From a virus, in IMG/VR virus record IMGVR_UViG_3300031280_000001, positions 1 to 54,855 of that record: 54,855 nt of DNA; one strand, written 5' to 3'. Below the pieces are notes generated by a model. The model saw only the letters and a program-made list of their open reading frames with translations, had not been told where the DNA came from and did not search any database. Numbering within the stretch: the stretch's first letter is position 1; the number at the start of each line of letters is the position of its first letter. The position numbers and the translations under genes were made by a program. This document shows positions 1 to 9,900 of the stretch, in pieces.

Positions 1-3000
1 CAACATCCATGGGAATTTCTTCACCACGTTCTCTATCCTTAGTGTACCGCTCGGCCCGATCTTCAATCTTTCTTATTTCCTCCCAAGCTTTGGCACGAAA
101 TTCCGGATTAGTTAATCCCTCTTCTACGATACCGCTAATAGTTTCAAATTTCTCAATACGCTGGTATCCGCTCAATGGATTGAAGTAACTCCGCTTAGCT
201 TTCTTTTTACCTGGGCCTTTACCAGTAAATTCAGTCATCGATTTGGGATTTACCTCTTTCTGAATACTAGCAATATACTTCTCGGCCTGCTGCCTACTTA
301 AACGATATTCAGCATCTTGAATCATCCGGGTTAAATCTTTCTTAATTGCTTCAACCTGGTTCCATCCATGCTTACCAATACTAATATTATTTATCTGACG
401 AAGTGTCCTGGTACGTACCGGTATCTTCAACCGATCAAACCGCGCTCTATTTTCCTTCAAGAAATCTTCCAGCTTCCCCCGGATCGCTTTATTTTCCTGC
501 TTAGTCATCATCCTTCCCTTACCTTCTGCCCTCTTTTGCTTTTGAGCCGGGGTATCTTCGTAGATTTTGAATTCATCTTCCCATCCTTTAACCAGGGATT
601 CACGCTCAGGCTTAGTAGCTTTTTCTACAGCAGCCCGCTCTATAGCCTTGGCTTCCATCTCTCGCTCTTTAGCTACATATGTAGTCTCACCAGTTTCCAT
701 ATTATATATGGCTTCCTGATTATACTTCTCACCAAGCTTCAGAGTTTCCTCTTTAGTCTTGGCAAAATTAACCAGGTCAATATAAGTCTGATCGGTTTTC
801 TCGTCGTACCAAGTTCCCACTCCGAGCTTTTCACCCTTCTCATATCTCTCCTGTAATTCAGCTTGATGTTTATCCTTGAACTCCTGAATACGCTCATCAG
901 TAATTTCCTTGCCTTTAATAATCTCTCCGGTTTCACCTATAACAAATGGAGTTTCGGTTTTAACCTTATCCATGTTAATAAATCCCGGCTTACCATCCTG
1001 CTTACCGCCATACATGAAAGTAGATCCACCAGTTTCAGCATGAAGCTGTGACTGAGTTCTCAATTCCTGCGGCCGGACCGGTGAAAGAATGTCCACACGT
1101 TTAGTTCCTCTCCAGTCTGATACTATACCTTCATATCCATCCAGATAAGCTTTCCTGCTAGCTTCCCGATATTCCCTAGCATAATTCCCGGTTTTGTCTG
1201 TTACATACCCTTTTGGATCTGCATTAAAATCATACAACTTATTTGCTGGGATCTTAACAGTATATGGTGTACGACCAGCTTTTGTTATATTCTTCTCTCC
1301 ATCTTCCGGATTAATATAAAACTCTACCTGGCCACGGCCTTCATTTGCTTTGACATCCTTAGCTCCAGCAGCCGTACCGTGCATTCCCGGCTCTAATTTT
1401 CCGCCCATAATTTCTTTGGGGCCCCAGTGATATAAAGTAACATCACCGGCTTCATCTATCTGAAGTTTGCTTTTAGTCTCCTCTGATAAAGTAGGCTTAG
1501 CTTCCGGTTTAATTTCAGCCTTCCGAATCTCAGCCTGATCGATTCTCCACTTTCGACGCTCATTCATTTTAATAGAGGCTGCAATATCAGCATCACCCAT
1601 GGAAGCGTATTTATCCTCCAAACTTATCTCTCCAACCTTTTTTCCTTTAGCTTTTTCAATAGCCTTACCAACTTCACTAAAGGAAGTTTCTTTAGTTGGA
1701 AACACTACGGACTCCATTATACCCTCTACTCGGCCTTCCGGCATATTTTCCAAAGCCTCAATAAAAGCTTCTTTGTTTCCAAATCCACGCCGGCCTATTC
1801 TATATCGAGAAATAGTAGGATCAGAAAATTTTCTTACCTCCTGCTCCTCTTCAGCAGCTGCCATTTCTTTATCAAACTTATCATGTAAAGCCTTACGCTC
1901 ATGCTCTGTAGCAAATTCAATAGTCTTACCTTCAGCTACTGATAATTCTGTATCAATTAACTTATATTTACCCTCTCCAATTTTCGTCAGACTACCAGAT
2001 ACTCTATCCATACCAAGTATATTGGCCTCAAATCCAGCATCAGTTACTTCACCAGGCTTAAGCTCTCCCCCCTCTTTTGTCTCTTCTAATCTTTTTTGTA
2101 CTTCAGGATCTTTTAACTGTGTTTCAATCTTGGCAGTTTTGGCCGGCTTAACTGGTTTAGCTGGGGCCTCAAGTGGAGCTTTCTCTTTACCCTCTAAAGT
2201 AATTGGTTTTGGCCGCTCCTTACCTTCAGGCGGATTCAAAGACTCATTCCATGTGGTATAGAATTTCCGCATTAATTTCTCCTGTTCAGCTGATCTATGT
2301 TCGGGCCGGGTTTCCCATGCATCCAGTACTTTATTAAGATCTATACCATTATCCATAGTACCATTAGATACAGCTTCTTTATCAGGTAATGATAACTTTT
2401 CGAATTCTCTGTGCTTACCTATGTCAACAGCCTCCTTATCCAGGAACCTGGCACTCTTTTCAGCTTCGCCTTTAGTAGTTGCCCTAACAGCATCTACCAA
2501 CATTTTACTGCCATCTTTGTCTACCTGGTAAGCTTTAATGCCGTAACCTTCCTCACTTTTAAATATCTCAACACTGTTTATTTCCGGCGTAATTTTAGCA
2601 AATTTACCAGTACGTTCGTACAATAATTTAGATTTTGTAATCCATGGAATATTCTCATCTGCCATTATATCAATAAATGTCTTATCATTCAATGTTTTCG
2701 AGAAAGGTCCTATTTCTCCCTCCGGTCTGTAACCTTCAACCATGTCCTTTTCCAATGGGGTGAATTCAGCATCGAATTCTTTTTTACGTTCGGGCTTATC
2801 AAATGCTTTTGACTGCTCAAAATATTTACTATATTTCTTAATGGTAGCTTCAGGGTGTTGAACATAACCAGCGCTTTTAGATCCGAGTACCATCTTTAAT
2901 GCATGCATCCAGTCAATACTACTCAAAGGCTTATCCTGCAAAAATGCATCACCGGCCCCAAATATACCTATTTCAGCTCCAAAAGCAATACCCTTTCCAC

Positions 3001-3937
3001 TCAGTTGACCAAATTTACCTAACCCTTTGGCCATAACAGATTCCAGATACTTACCACCTATTCCGACAGCCCCTAAAGCAACACCCATTTTCATTCCGAT
3101 CACGCCTTGTTTCCTTACATCACGCCATTCAACTTCCCTCATGGGAATATCCTCCTCATTCATTTGATTAAGTGTCTCTCCTACAACATTATATAATCCC
3201 AGAGCTCCCGCACTACCGCCCATCCCCTCTATGACTGGTGGAGCTTTAGCCGCTAGATTGAGTAATATTTTTGCATTCTTTGTAGCGGCTGCTGCGATCA
3301 TATCCTCAGCCAGAACACCTTTTACACCCATTTTCATCAATCCCTTACGGACCAAATTAAATCCGCCATAAGCCATACCTTTTCCTAAAGCAGTCCTTGT
3401 ACCAAGCATCATAGCGCCTTTACCTATAAGTCCTCCTGCCGCGAATAACGGACCATCAAAAAGAAATCCTAATGATATAGCGGCTACATCCTGTAAAAAA
3501 TTAGGGTCCATTTTATCCAGTTCCTCCTGATCATACATTGCCTCACCATTCAATATATCGTAAGCCAGACCCATCAAAGAGCCATTAAATCCAGCGCGAA
3601 ATACATATGTTTCTTCTAATTTACTCTGCGACGCTTCAGCCAAATCTGGACGAGTTGGATTAAACAAACCACCAGCTATTCCCATTGTACTGAATTCCTT
3701 TGTAGGTTCGCCACGTGCACCAAATAATTCTTCCCATGGACTTAGATCATCCTCCTGATCAACTTCTTCTTTTATACGCCGCCCGTCTGGAGACAGTTTA
3801 ATATCCTCCACACCCCCGCCAGAAAAACCGAAATCATCTTCCGGAACTATCTCTGCTTGAGGAGCTACTGCTGGTCCAAACCCAAAATCATCTTCGGGTA
3901 ATTGCGTATTCTGACTTTTGATATCGTCTTCTGGCAT
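1..3937 (-). CDS. Giant virion/ejection-type protein, C-terminus beyond window
   Basis: The frame is open from an ATG at 3937 to the left edge, giving at least 1312 residues, and it begins 9 nt after the stop of the 617-aa gene. The N-terminus has two acidic PEDDFGFG-type repeats. Residues about 120-330 hold several hydrophobic, Gly/Ala-rich helices. The remainder is charged and Lys/Glu-rich. Around residues 830-960 there is a segment beginning LYHWGPKEIMGG and ending GYEGIVSDWRGTKRVDIL. It resembles the ADP-ribosyltransferase-like domains seen in phage polyvalent proteins, but this is a pattern impression only. Position after two other ejection-type genes suggests a T7 gp16-like internal virion protein or a crAss-type cargo protein. 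A virion RNA polymerase was considered, but no DxDGD-like motif was noticed. Confidence 0.75.
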   Translation of the reverse strand, partial: MPEDDIKSQNTQLPEDDFGFGPAVAPQAEIVPEDDFGFSGGGVEDIKLSPDGRRIKEEVDQEDDLSPWEELFGARGEPTKEFSTMGIAGGLFNPTRPDLAEASQSKLEETYVFRAGFNGSLMGLAYDILNGEAMYDQEELDKMDPNFLQDVAAISLGFLFDGPLFAAGGLIGKGAMMLGTRTALGKGMAYGGFNLVRKGLMKMGVKGVLAEDMIAAAATKNAKILLNLAAKAPPVIEGMGGSAGALGLYNVVGETLNQMNEEDIPMREVEWRDVRKQGVIGMKMGVALGAVGIGGKYLESVMAKGLGKFGQLSGKGIAFGAEIGIFGAGDAFLQDKPLSSIDWMHALKMVLGSKSAGYVQHPEATIKKYSKYFEQSKAFDKPERKKEFDAEFTPLEKDMVEGYRPEGEIGPFSKTLNDKTFIDIMADENIPWITKSKLLYERTGKFAKITPEINSVEIFKSEEGYGIKAYQVDKDGSKMLVDAVRATTKGEAEKSARFLDKEAVDIGKHREFEKLSLPDKEAVSNGTMDNGIDLNKVLDAWETRPEHRSAEQEKLMRKFYTTWNESLNPPEGKERPKPITLEGKEKAPLEAPAKPVKPAKTAKIETQLKDPEVQKRLEETKEGGELKPGEVTDAGFEANILGMDRVSGSLTKIGEGKYKLIDTELSVAEGKTIEFATEHERKALHDKFDKEMAAAEEEQEVRKFSDPTISRYRIGRRGFGNKEAFIEALENMPEGRVEGIMESVVFPTKETSFSEVGKAIEKAKGKKVGEISLEDKYASMGDADIAASIKMNERRKWRIDQAEIRKAEIKPEAKPTLSEETKSKLQIDEAGDVTLYHWGPKEIMGGKLEPGMHGTAAGAKDVKANEGRGQVEFYINPEDGEKNITKAGRTPYTVKIPANKLYDFNADPKGYVTDKTGNYAREYREASRKAYLDGYEGIVSDWRGTKRVDILSPVRPQELRTQSQLHAETGGSTFMYGGKQDGKPGFINMDKVKTETPFVIGETGEIIKGKEITDERIQEFKDKHQAELQERYEKGEKLGVGTWYDEKTDQTYIDLVNFAKTKEETLKLGEKYNQEAIYNMETGETTYVAKEREMEAKAIERAAVEKATKPERESLVKGWEDEFKIYEDTPAQKQKRAEGKGRMMTKQENKAIRGKLEDFLKENRARFDRLKIPVRTRTLRQINNISIGKHGWNQVEAIKKDLTRMIQDAEYRLSRQQAEKYIASIQKEVNPKSMTEFTGKGPGKKKAKRSYFNPLSGYQRIEKFETISGIVEEGLTNPEFRAKAWEEIRKIEDRAERYTKDRERGEEIPMDV

Positions 3938-3945
3938 GATTATTC

Positions 3946-5799
3946 TTATTTAATTCGGAATTCTGTAGCAGTACCTTCGTTTAATCCCTTGAGTATATCT
4001 TCCCTTGTCCATTTACCCCCGGCAATAATTTTTTCATACGACACCCATTTTCCCGCTGCGTTTTTTAATTCAAGATCCTCTACTATGTAAGTACCAAGGC
4101 CAGTCTCCTTTTTCCTCTCAGCAAATCCTTCCCTGGCTCGTCTTTCTCGTTTACTTTTAGACCACGCTTTTTGATCCTCTGTAGCCTCTTCCATAGTTAT
4201 GAACTTATTACGTCCACCCTCTTTCCTTGGTTCTAATACTGGAGTTGGAGTCTGCTGTGCAGCATTTCTCACATCATTCCAAACAGCTTTACCATACTGG
4301 GTAGACATTTGACCCATTAAACGCTCTTCCGGTATCATCACTTCAGCGGCTCCACCAAGATCAATAACATCAATTGTTTTCTCTCCATCAGTGGGACCAA
4401 CTACATTAAAGAATAATTTCCCTTTCTTCAGACCTTCTTCCTTACCTGTGTCCGGATCTTTATAATCAATCATAGCTTGAATATCCAATGTACTGGATAC
4501 TTGTAACTTATCTGTAGGATCTTTATACATATTAGTAGGTCTGGCCTTCAACGGAGAATTAAAATACCCGCGTATAACATCGCCCTTCTGAGTTCGGATA
4601 CTAACTATATCATTAGGACTGATATCTATAGAAGTAGCTCTTTTACCTGCGTTAACTGCGGGGAGAGATATTTGATGAGTATCATATTGCCGTTGACCGT
4701 CATCGCTATATTTTGGTATCTTTGTTCCACTGTATCCACGATCAGCGTTTCCAAATAAACCAAATGATTGATTTATACTTCTCTGTCTTTCAGCCATCTC
4801 CCTACGGACGGCTGTAACAGTCTTATCCTCTGTCTGCTTGATACCAGCCCTAAACTGCTTACTAAATATAGCCTTCGCTTTTGGATCACTTTCCAAATAA
4901 GGATATGACTGTAGAGCATCTTCTACTAACATATCTTTTTCATCATCAGTGTAAAACCCTTCTTGCTGAACTCGCTCTAATACCTTATAAGCATCAGTTG
5001 ATAATTTAGCATTCTCTGTTATGGTAGTTGTTACCCTACTTTTAATCTGGCCTAGAGACGCTGTAACGGCGTCATTAATGCCGGTATAAGCTTGGAATTC
5101 ACCAACAAATTTATTTAATTCCTCAATACTTTTCGTTCCAAGATTATCGTGATTATGAATAAAAGCCGCAGCTTTTTGAACAGCGTCATCATTAACGTAA
5201 TTCTCTGCCGAATTAACGGCTTTGGCAAGTATATCCATAGCTTTGGGGGCCAATTGGTTATACATCCTGGCATATGTCTGATAACCTCTGATCATATTCT
5301 TAAACCCGGGATCATACTTGGTCAGCATTCTAGCCTTAGTATAATCGCCATCTAGTTCATGAGCCTTCTCATCCAGATAAGTATTAATGTTTGTTTGCAA
5401 TTTAGCATTAAATTCATCCTGGGCTAACGGATTTACCAACTCTATGTATGCATCAAGGGCCTCATTATTGGCCGGCCCAAACATCGCAAATTCTTTAACG
5501 GCTGCATCCTGCTCAGCTTTGCGTCTAGCTTCCAACATGCCAATAGGTATAAGACCCTGATTAGCAACGAATATAGGAATATTACCCAACGACTTACTTC
5601 CGAATGTGCCGGCCTGTAAAGGTCTATCTGCACTTGGAAAATAAGTACTTTTTGCTTGAGCGCCTGGCGAAGGGGCCTGAAAACTCCTTTGTAGTTTATC
5701 AATATAGGATGCATCAGACTTCGTTAATTCACTCCTGGACATACTATAATTACTTGTTCCACCTTCTTTTACTACGCTCGGATTTTTATTTTCTGACAT
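3946..5799 (-). CDS. Putative internal virion (ejection/cargo) protein, 617 aa
   Basis: This is a hydrophilic, mostly helical protein with no signal peptide or membrane segment. The N-terminal 90 residues are Ser/Pro/Gly-rich and look disordered. Residues about 90-290 contain long amphipathic helices of the coiled-coil type. The C-terminal half mixes short beta-like stretches with charged loops and ends EFRIK. No catalytic motif is recognised. It lies between a Gly-zipper protein and the giant edge protein, the same three-gene arrangement as the podoviral ejection proteins (T7 gp14-gp15-gp16). Function is inferred from context only. Confidence 0.7.
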   Translation of the reverse strand: MSENKNPSVVKEGGTSNYSMSRSELTKSDASYIDKLQRSFQAPSPGAQAKSTYFPSADRPLQAGTFGSKSLGNIPIFVANQGLIPIGMLEARRKAEQDAAVKEFAMFGPANNEALDAYIELVNPLAQDEFNAKLQTNINTYLDEKAHELDGDYTKARMLTKYDPGFKNMIRGYQTYARMYNQLAPKAMDILAKAVNSAENYVNDDAVQKAAAFIHNHDNLGTKSIEELNKFVGEFQAYTGINDAVTASLGQIKSRVTTTITENAKLSTDAYKVLERVQQEGFYTDDEKDMLVEDALQSYPYLESDPKAKAIFSKQFRAGIKQTEDKTVTAVRREMAERQRSINQSFGLFGNADRGYSGTKIPKYSDDGQRQYDTHQISLPAVNAGKRATSIDISPNDIVSIRTQKGDVIRGYFNSPLKARPTNMYKDPTDKLQVSSTLDIQAMIDYKDPDTGKEEGLKKGKLFFNVVGPTDGEKTIDVIDLGGAAEVMIPEERLMGQMSTQYGKAVWNDVRNAAQQTPTPVLEPRKEGGRNKFITMEEATEDQKAWSKSKRERRAREGFAERKKETGLGTYIVEDLELKNAAGKWVSYEKIIAGGKWTREDILKGLNEGTATEFRIK

Positions 5800-5816
5800 G
5801 ATTTTAAATTTTTATC

Positions 5817-6572
5817 CTACATTGGAGTAGTAGAAGTGATTCCTCCACCGCCGCCTCCAAACATAGGTGCTACATTCTGTACGAGACCAGGCAGCTCGCT
5901 TAGAGCCTGCATATTCATCATATTCCTATTCTGGAACATAGCCGAAGCAAATTGAGCATAATCGGCTTTGGATTGAATGGCTTCCCATAAATCTACATCA
6001 AGCGCCCGTTGCGATTCTACTGAGCCTTTTTGGTATAATGCTCTCATCACATTCATAAGTTGCTGGTTGTATTCAGTTCTCTGCGATCCAGTCATTCCGA
6101 GTAGCTTGTTAATATTCTCTCCCATTTGTATACCAGACTGTTTCATGAATGACATGGCCATCGCTGGACTGCTATACTTCATTCCAACAGTGGCTTGTTG
6201 AGCACTGGTCCTCTCCAGCAAATCCTTGGCCGTCTGGAATTCGGGAGTCATTCCTGTCTCCACCATCCTTTTCTCTCGTCTGAGCTCTCTTCCAAAATCT
6301 GCAAAACCTGGATCTGGTATTGGGGTTAAAGCAGTTTCTCTGGCTTGAGCAAAAGAGGACTCTGAGGATTTAAGATCTTCATAAGCAGATTTAGCTTTTC
6401 CTCTTCCGCCGAAAAATCCTACAATGGCCCCAATTCCGGCGCCTATACCGGTACCTAAACCGATACCTATAGGACCACCAAGTGAGCCTATAGTGGCTCC
6501 AGTGGCGGCTCCTGATACGGCCCCAGCGCCGGCTCCCTTCCAACTTTCATGAGCAATGTTAATGTCTGGCAT
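5817..6572 (-). CDS. Glycine-zipper virion protein, likely ejection pore component
   Basis: The 251-residue product has a strongly Gly/Ala-rich hydrophobic segment at about residues 12-55, with the small-x3-small spacing of glycine zippers (GAGAGAVSGAATGATIG, GIGLGTGIGAGIGAIVGFFGG). Such segments insert into or line membranes. The rest is helical and polar, ending in a run of Gly before STTPM. Size, zipper and position next to the IHF-like gene suggest an internal virion protein that enters the cell envelope during DNA ejection. It could also be a tape-like or bacteriocin-like protein. The family is not identified by name. Confidence 0.7.
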   Translation of the reverse strand: MPDINIAHESWKGAGAGAVSGAATGATIGSLGGPIGIGLGTGIGAGIGAIVGFFGGRGKAKSAYEDLKSSESSFAQARETALTPIPDPGFADFGRELRREKRMVETGMTPEFQTAKDLLERTSAQQATVGMKYSSPAMAMSFMKQSGIQMGENINKLLGMTGSQRTEYNQQLMNVMRALYQKGSVESQRALDVDLWEAIQSKADYAQFASAMFQNRNMMNMQALSELPGLVQNVAPMFGGGGGGITSTTPM

Positions 6573-6581
6573 GGCTTTAGT

Positions 6582-6887
6582 TTAATATTCTCTTGAGTCC
6601 ACTCTTATTACCCGACTAAGTCGGTCAGCAACTCTAAATTTAAGCTGCTTATGGGCAGGGATGGTATCACCAGTCATGTTTGACGGACGCGCACCCTTCT
6701 GCGCAAAACAAAAGCGCCCCAAGGTTTTTAATTCTACTTCATCTTCATTCAGCAAGTGTTCCTTAACTATCGCAAGCAACGAATCAAACATAAAGTCACA
6801 TTGGACCTTTGTAATCGTCGTATACTCAGACAGTTCGTTAACTAGCTGCAATTTTGTAATCTTTGTTGTTTTCCTAGTTTTCATCAC
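6582..6887 (-). CDS. HU/IHF-family DNA-bending protein
   Basis: The 101-residue product has the HU/IHF layout: two N-terminal helices (TKLQLVNELSEYT...VQCDFMFDSLLAIVKEHL), then a beta sheet with VELKTLGRFCFAQKGARPSNMTG, then a C-terminal segment with the FRVADRLSRVI helix. The GRF and KGARPSN parts match the body-to-arm region of HU/IHF. Family proteins bend DNA in packaging, replication and recombination. In crAss-like phages one or two IHF-like genes lie in the structural block near the nozzle gene, as here. A start one codon later (the second Met) is equally possible. Confidence 0.88.
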   Translation of the reverse strand: MMKTRKTTKITKLQLVNELSEYTTITKVQCDFMFDSLLAIVKEHLLNEDEVELKTLGRFCFAQKGARPSNMTGDTIPAHKQLKFRVADRLSRVIRVDSREY

Positions 6888-6936
6888 GTTTTACTTTATC
6901 TAACACATCAATATGCAATATACAATTAATTTACCA

Positions 6937-9900
6937 TTACTCAATAATATTATTAAAGCCTACACGGATCGCCTTCACTTCGTATGCGGTAGTTAAGGAA
7001 CCATCAAATGTAATCCTAATGGTAAGGTATGGTCCCTGCATTGCTTTAGTATCTTTAGCTCCTGAATCCCTGCGTCCTATATAAGAGTACAAACCCGGAT
7101 TCAGATCCCTTACTACAGGCGGCGTATCTGTATTAGGAGATGATGCACCTGTATCAAATATCATTTCTTTTGGAGTCGCATTTGCATGCAATAAATAATC
7201 AATAAATTCCCAGGATGTATGTAAATCCGGATTAATTACGATATCAATATATGGGTCCATGTTTTCTTCTGAATCACTTAACAGAGTGTATGTACCGTTC
7301 TCAACTGAGTACAGTCTATCAGCCCTGGCTCCAAGAAGATATGGCCATTCATTATATGTAGCCGATTCTTTATTCTTAAATATCATCCTATCATAATCAT
7401 GGGGAAGTTCATGAGTCCAGTTATTCAAAAAGAAATTGAACACATACATATTGCCGGCCATCTCTACCCACAATTCATTTTCCCTTTCATTAAATACTGT
7501 TAATAATGTCGGATAATTTGTACCGTGCGGTAAACCTTTACATACAGCATATAATCTATCTCTCCAATTTGCTATGATATTCCTAACATCATTATTAAAG
7601 AATAGCATAACACCTTTATTATTGACCCATGATAATGCCTGCACAAATTGACCATCCGCCGTCTCCATTACCCCCTCAGATTTACTTCTGGATAACTGAC
7701 TTGGACATCCTACTGCAGTGTTTAACCAGATTTCATCCTGAATAAACTTACCTTCCAAATCTATGAGACCTACCTGCTCCCCAACCGCACCGCGCATGAC
7801 AGTTTTATTAGTAAGAACTAATGCAAGGCCACTCTCTGTAACTGCATATAAATTCCTTCCCTGACCACTCACGGCATCATATAAAATAGTGATCTGTCCA
7901 CGATCCGCTCGCTTTAAATCATAATAATTAATCGGAAGAAATGTTCTCAGGGACGGAGAATTCTGTATCGCCGGATTCTTATCCAGAGAAAAGGCTAGAC
8001 GCTGCCAAAACTTAACCCGCTCTGCATATCCAGCTAAGGGCTTATTAACGGCCCTAGCGGACACATCTTTGGTATAGTCATAGTTGAGCATCTGTGGCGT
8101 TACAAACCCACCACGCTCCCATAACAGGTACTCATCGCCAAATTTATCATAGTAATCACTGTAGACAGCAGCACGAAGATAATAATCCTTTGGTTCCTCA
8201 TCGGTATTTCTAGCTGGGTAACTAGTAGGCCGCTGCACATAATTACGTCTCGGATAAGTATCACCATACGCTAAAATAGTATTTGATTTGCTTTCGCAGA
8301 TAAAACCGAATACCCATTGACGAATATTATCTACAGTAATATTATAATCATCTGGTATTATATCAGAAACAGGTGTTCTTTCATTATCGTACATTGATCT
8401 GGCTTGTACACCCCCGCCCGAAACTGGAGCCTCTTTAGCATGACGCGGAATAAAAACAGCATTATTTACTCCGGATATTCTATAGGTATACCCAGGCATG
8501 GGCCCATTTATCTGTAATTGTTCAGTTGGAGCGTCAGCTTGTATTGAATCAGTAATTTGACCCATACTTTTAGCGCCATTAACTTTATTATCTACAACAG
8601 CATTAAACACTTCACCAACAAATGAATCACCTCCAAATACTATGATTGGACTATTATTATTATACACAACTTTTATCTCATCACCTTCAGGAGGATAGAA
8701 ATTTAAAGTGGCTACAACATCAAATTTAATGGTAACAGGATTCTTCGGATCAACTGTAAAGATAGTGGCCTGCCCATTATTAATCCATGAGGCTGTAATG
8801 GTATACATGCCGTAATAATTCTTACCGTACAGTGTAAAATACCCAGTCCCAAGACCTCCGCCGCTATTAATAGCTGCGCCCCAAGTTGTTATACTACCAC
8901 TAGCTTCAAGTGTTACATCCATCCACCGTTGCCCATTAACCATGATGTATCTCACATCAGCATCAGCAGCGGCTATCTTAGCGGCATGTACATCTTCCGG
9001 ACGCTCATCTACAAGAGCATAAGTTTGACCAGATCCGCCGATTGCGGTTCCTATAATACTCTCAAGTTTCTGATATACGCCGGTATCTTGGTAGCTTTGC
9101 GTATTGGTAGTAAGGATATTAGCATTATTATGTACTATGTTGACTATATAAACAGGCTCATGAAATACTCTGTTAACGTTATCATTTCCTGTAGATTTTG
9201 TCATAGTATCTAATTGTGCGTAAACGGCTGCATCCACCGTTAACTCCAACATATGACTACGACCATCTGAATTACCATATTGCCCACCATCGATTTTTTC
9301 GACGCTGCTGATATCAAACAAATAATCAGGAGATCTGGATGTTATTCCTGCTCCCATATTAGATCCGGCTAATCCCAAGTAGTTCCGCCATCTGCCGAAT
9401 GTCACATGACCAGATCCACGGCCTATTTTAGCCAGCGGGTCCAGGCCATTATAAATATAATTCTCATAAGCAATATTAGCATAGGATAATAAATCCACAC
9501 TGTAACAATTCGGCGCCTCATAAGAACCAGAGAAAGCAGAAGAGTTAAACCCAAGTACGCTAACTAATTGTAACTGATAATCATCTGGATTATTAATGAT
9601 ATCGTCATACAGATAAGCTTTATTACCATAAAATGGATCAATATCAGGGGAATAAAAAGTCAATTTAGATCCCTCTTTTTCAGCCGGGCTTTGACTCCCC
9701 TGTTGAGCAAAAACATAAGTCGCAAGACCTTGCGCCAATACGCGATTAGCCGGCGGGGTGCGTACAATCTTAAAACCCCTTACCCAAGATGGAAGTAGAT
9801 TTGTATTAATACCCGTAAAAGCCCAACCAAGGGACCAAATATGATTATTTAAAGATTGATGAAAATTATAAGTGTGATCATCCATCTGATCACATGGCAT

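Noticed and set aside
368-2261. Plus-strand ORFs of 60-220 codons at the left end
   Set aside because: They are Ser/Leu/Phe-rich shadows antisense to the giant minus-strand gene, which has coherent coding sequence throughout.
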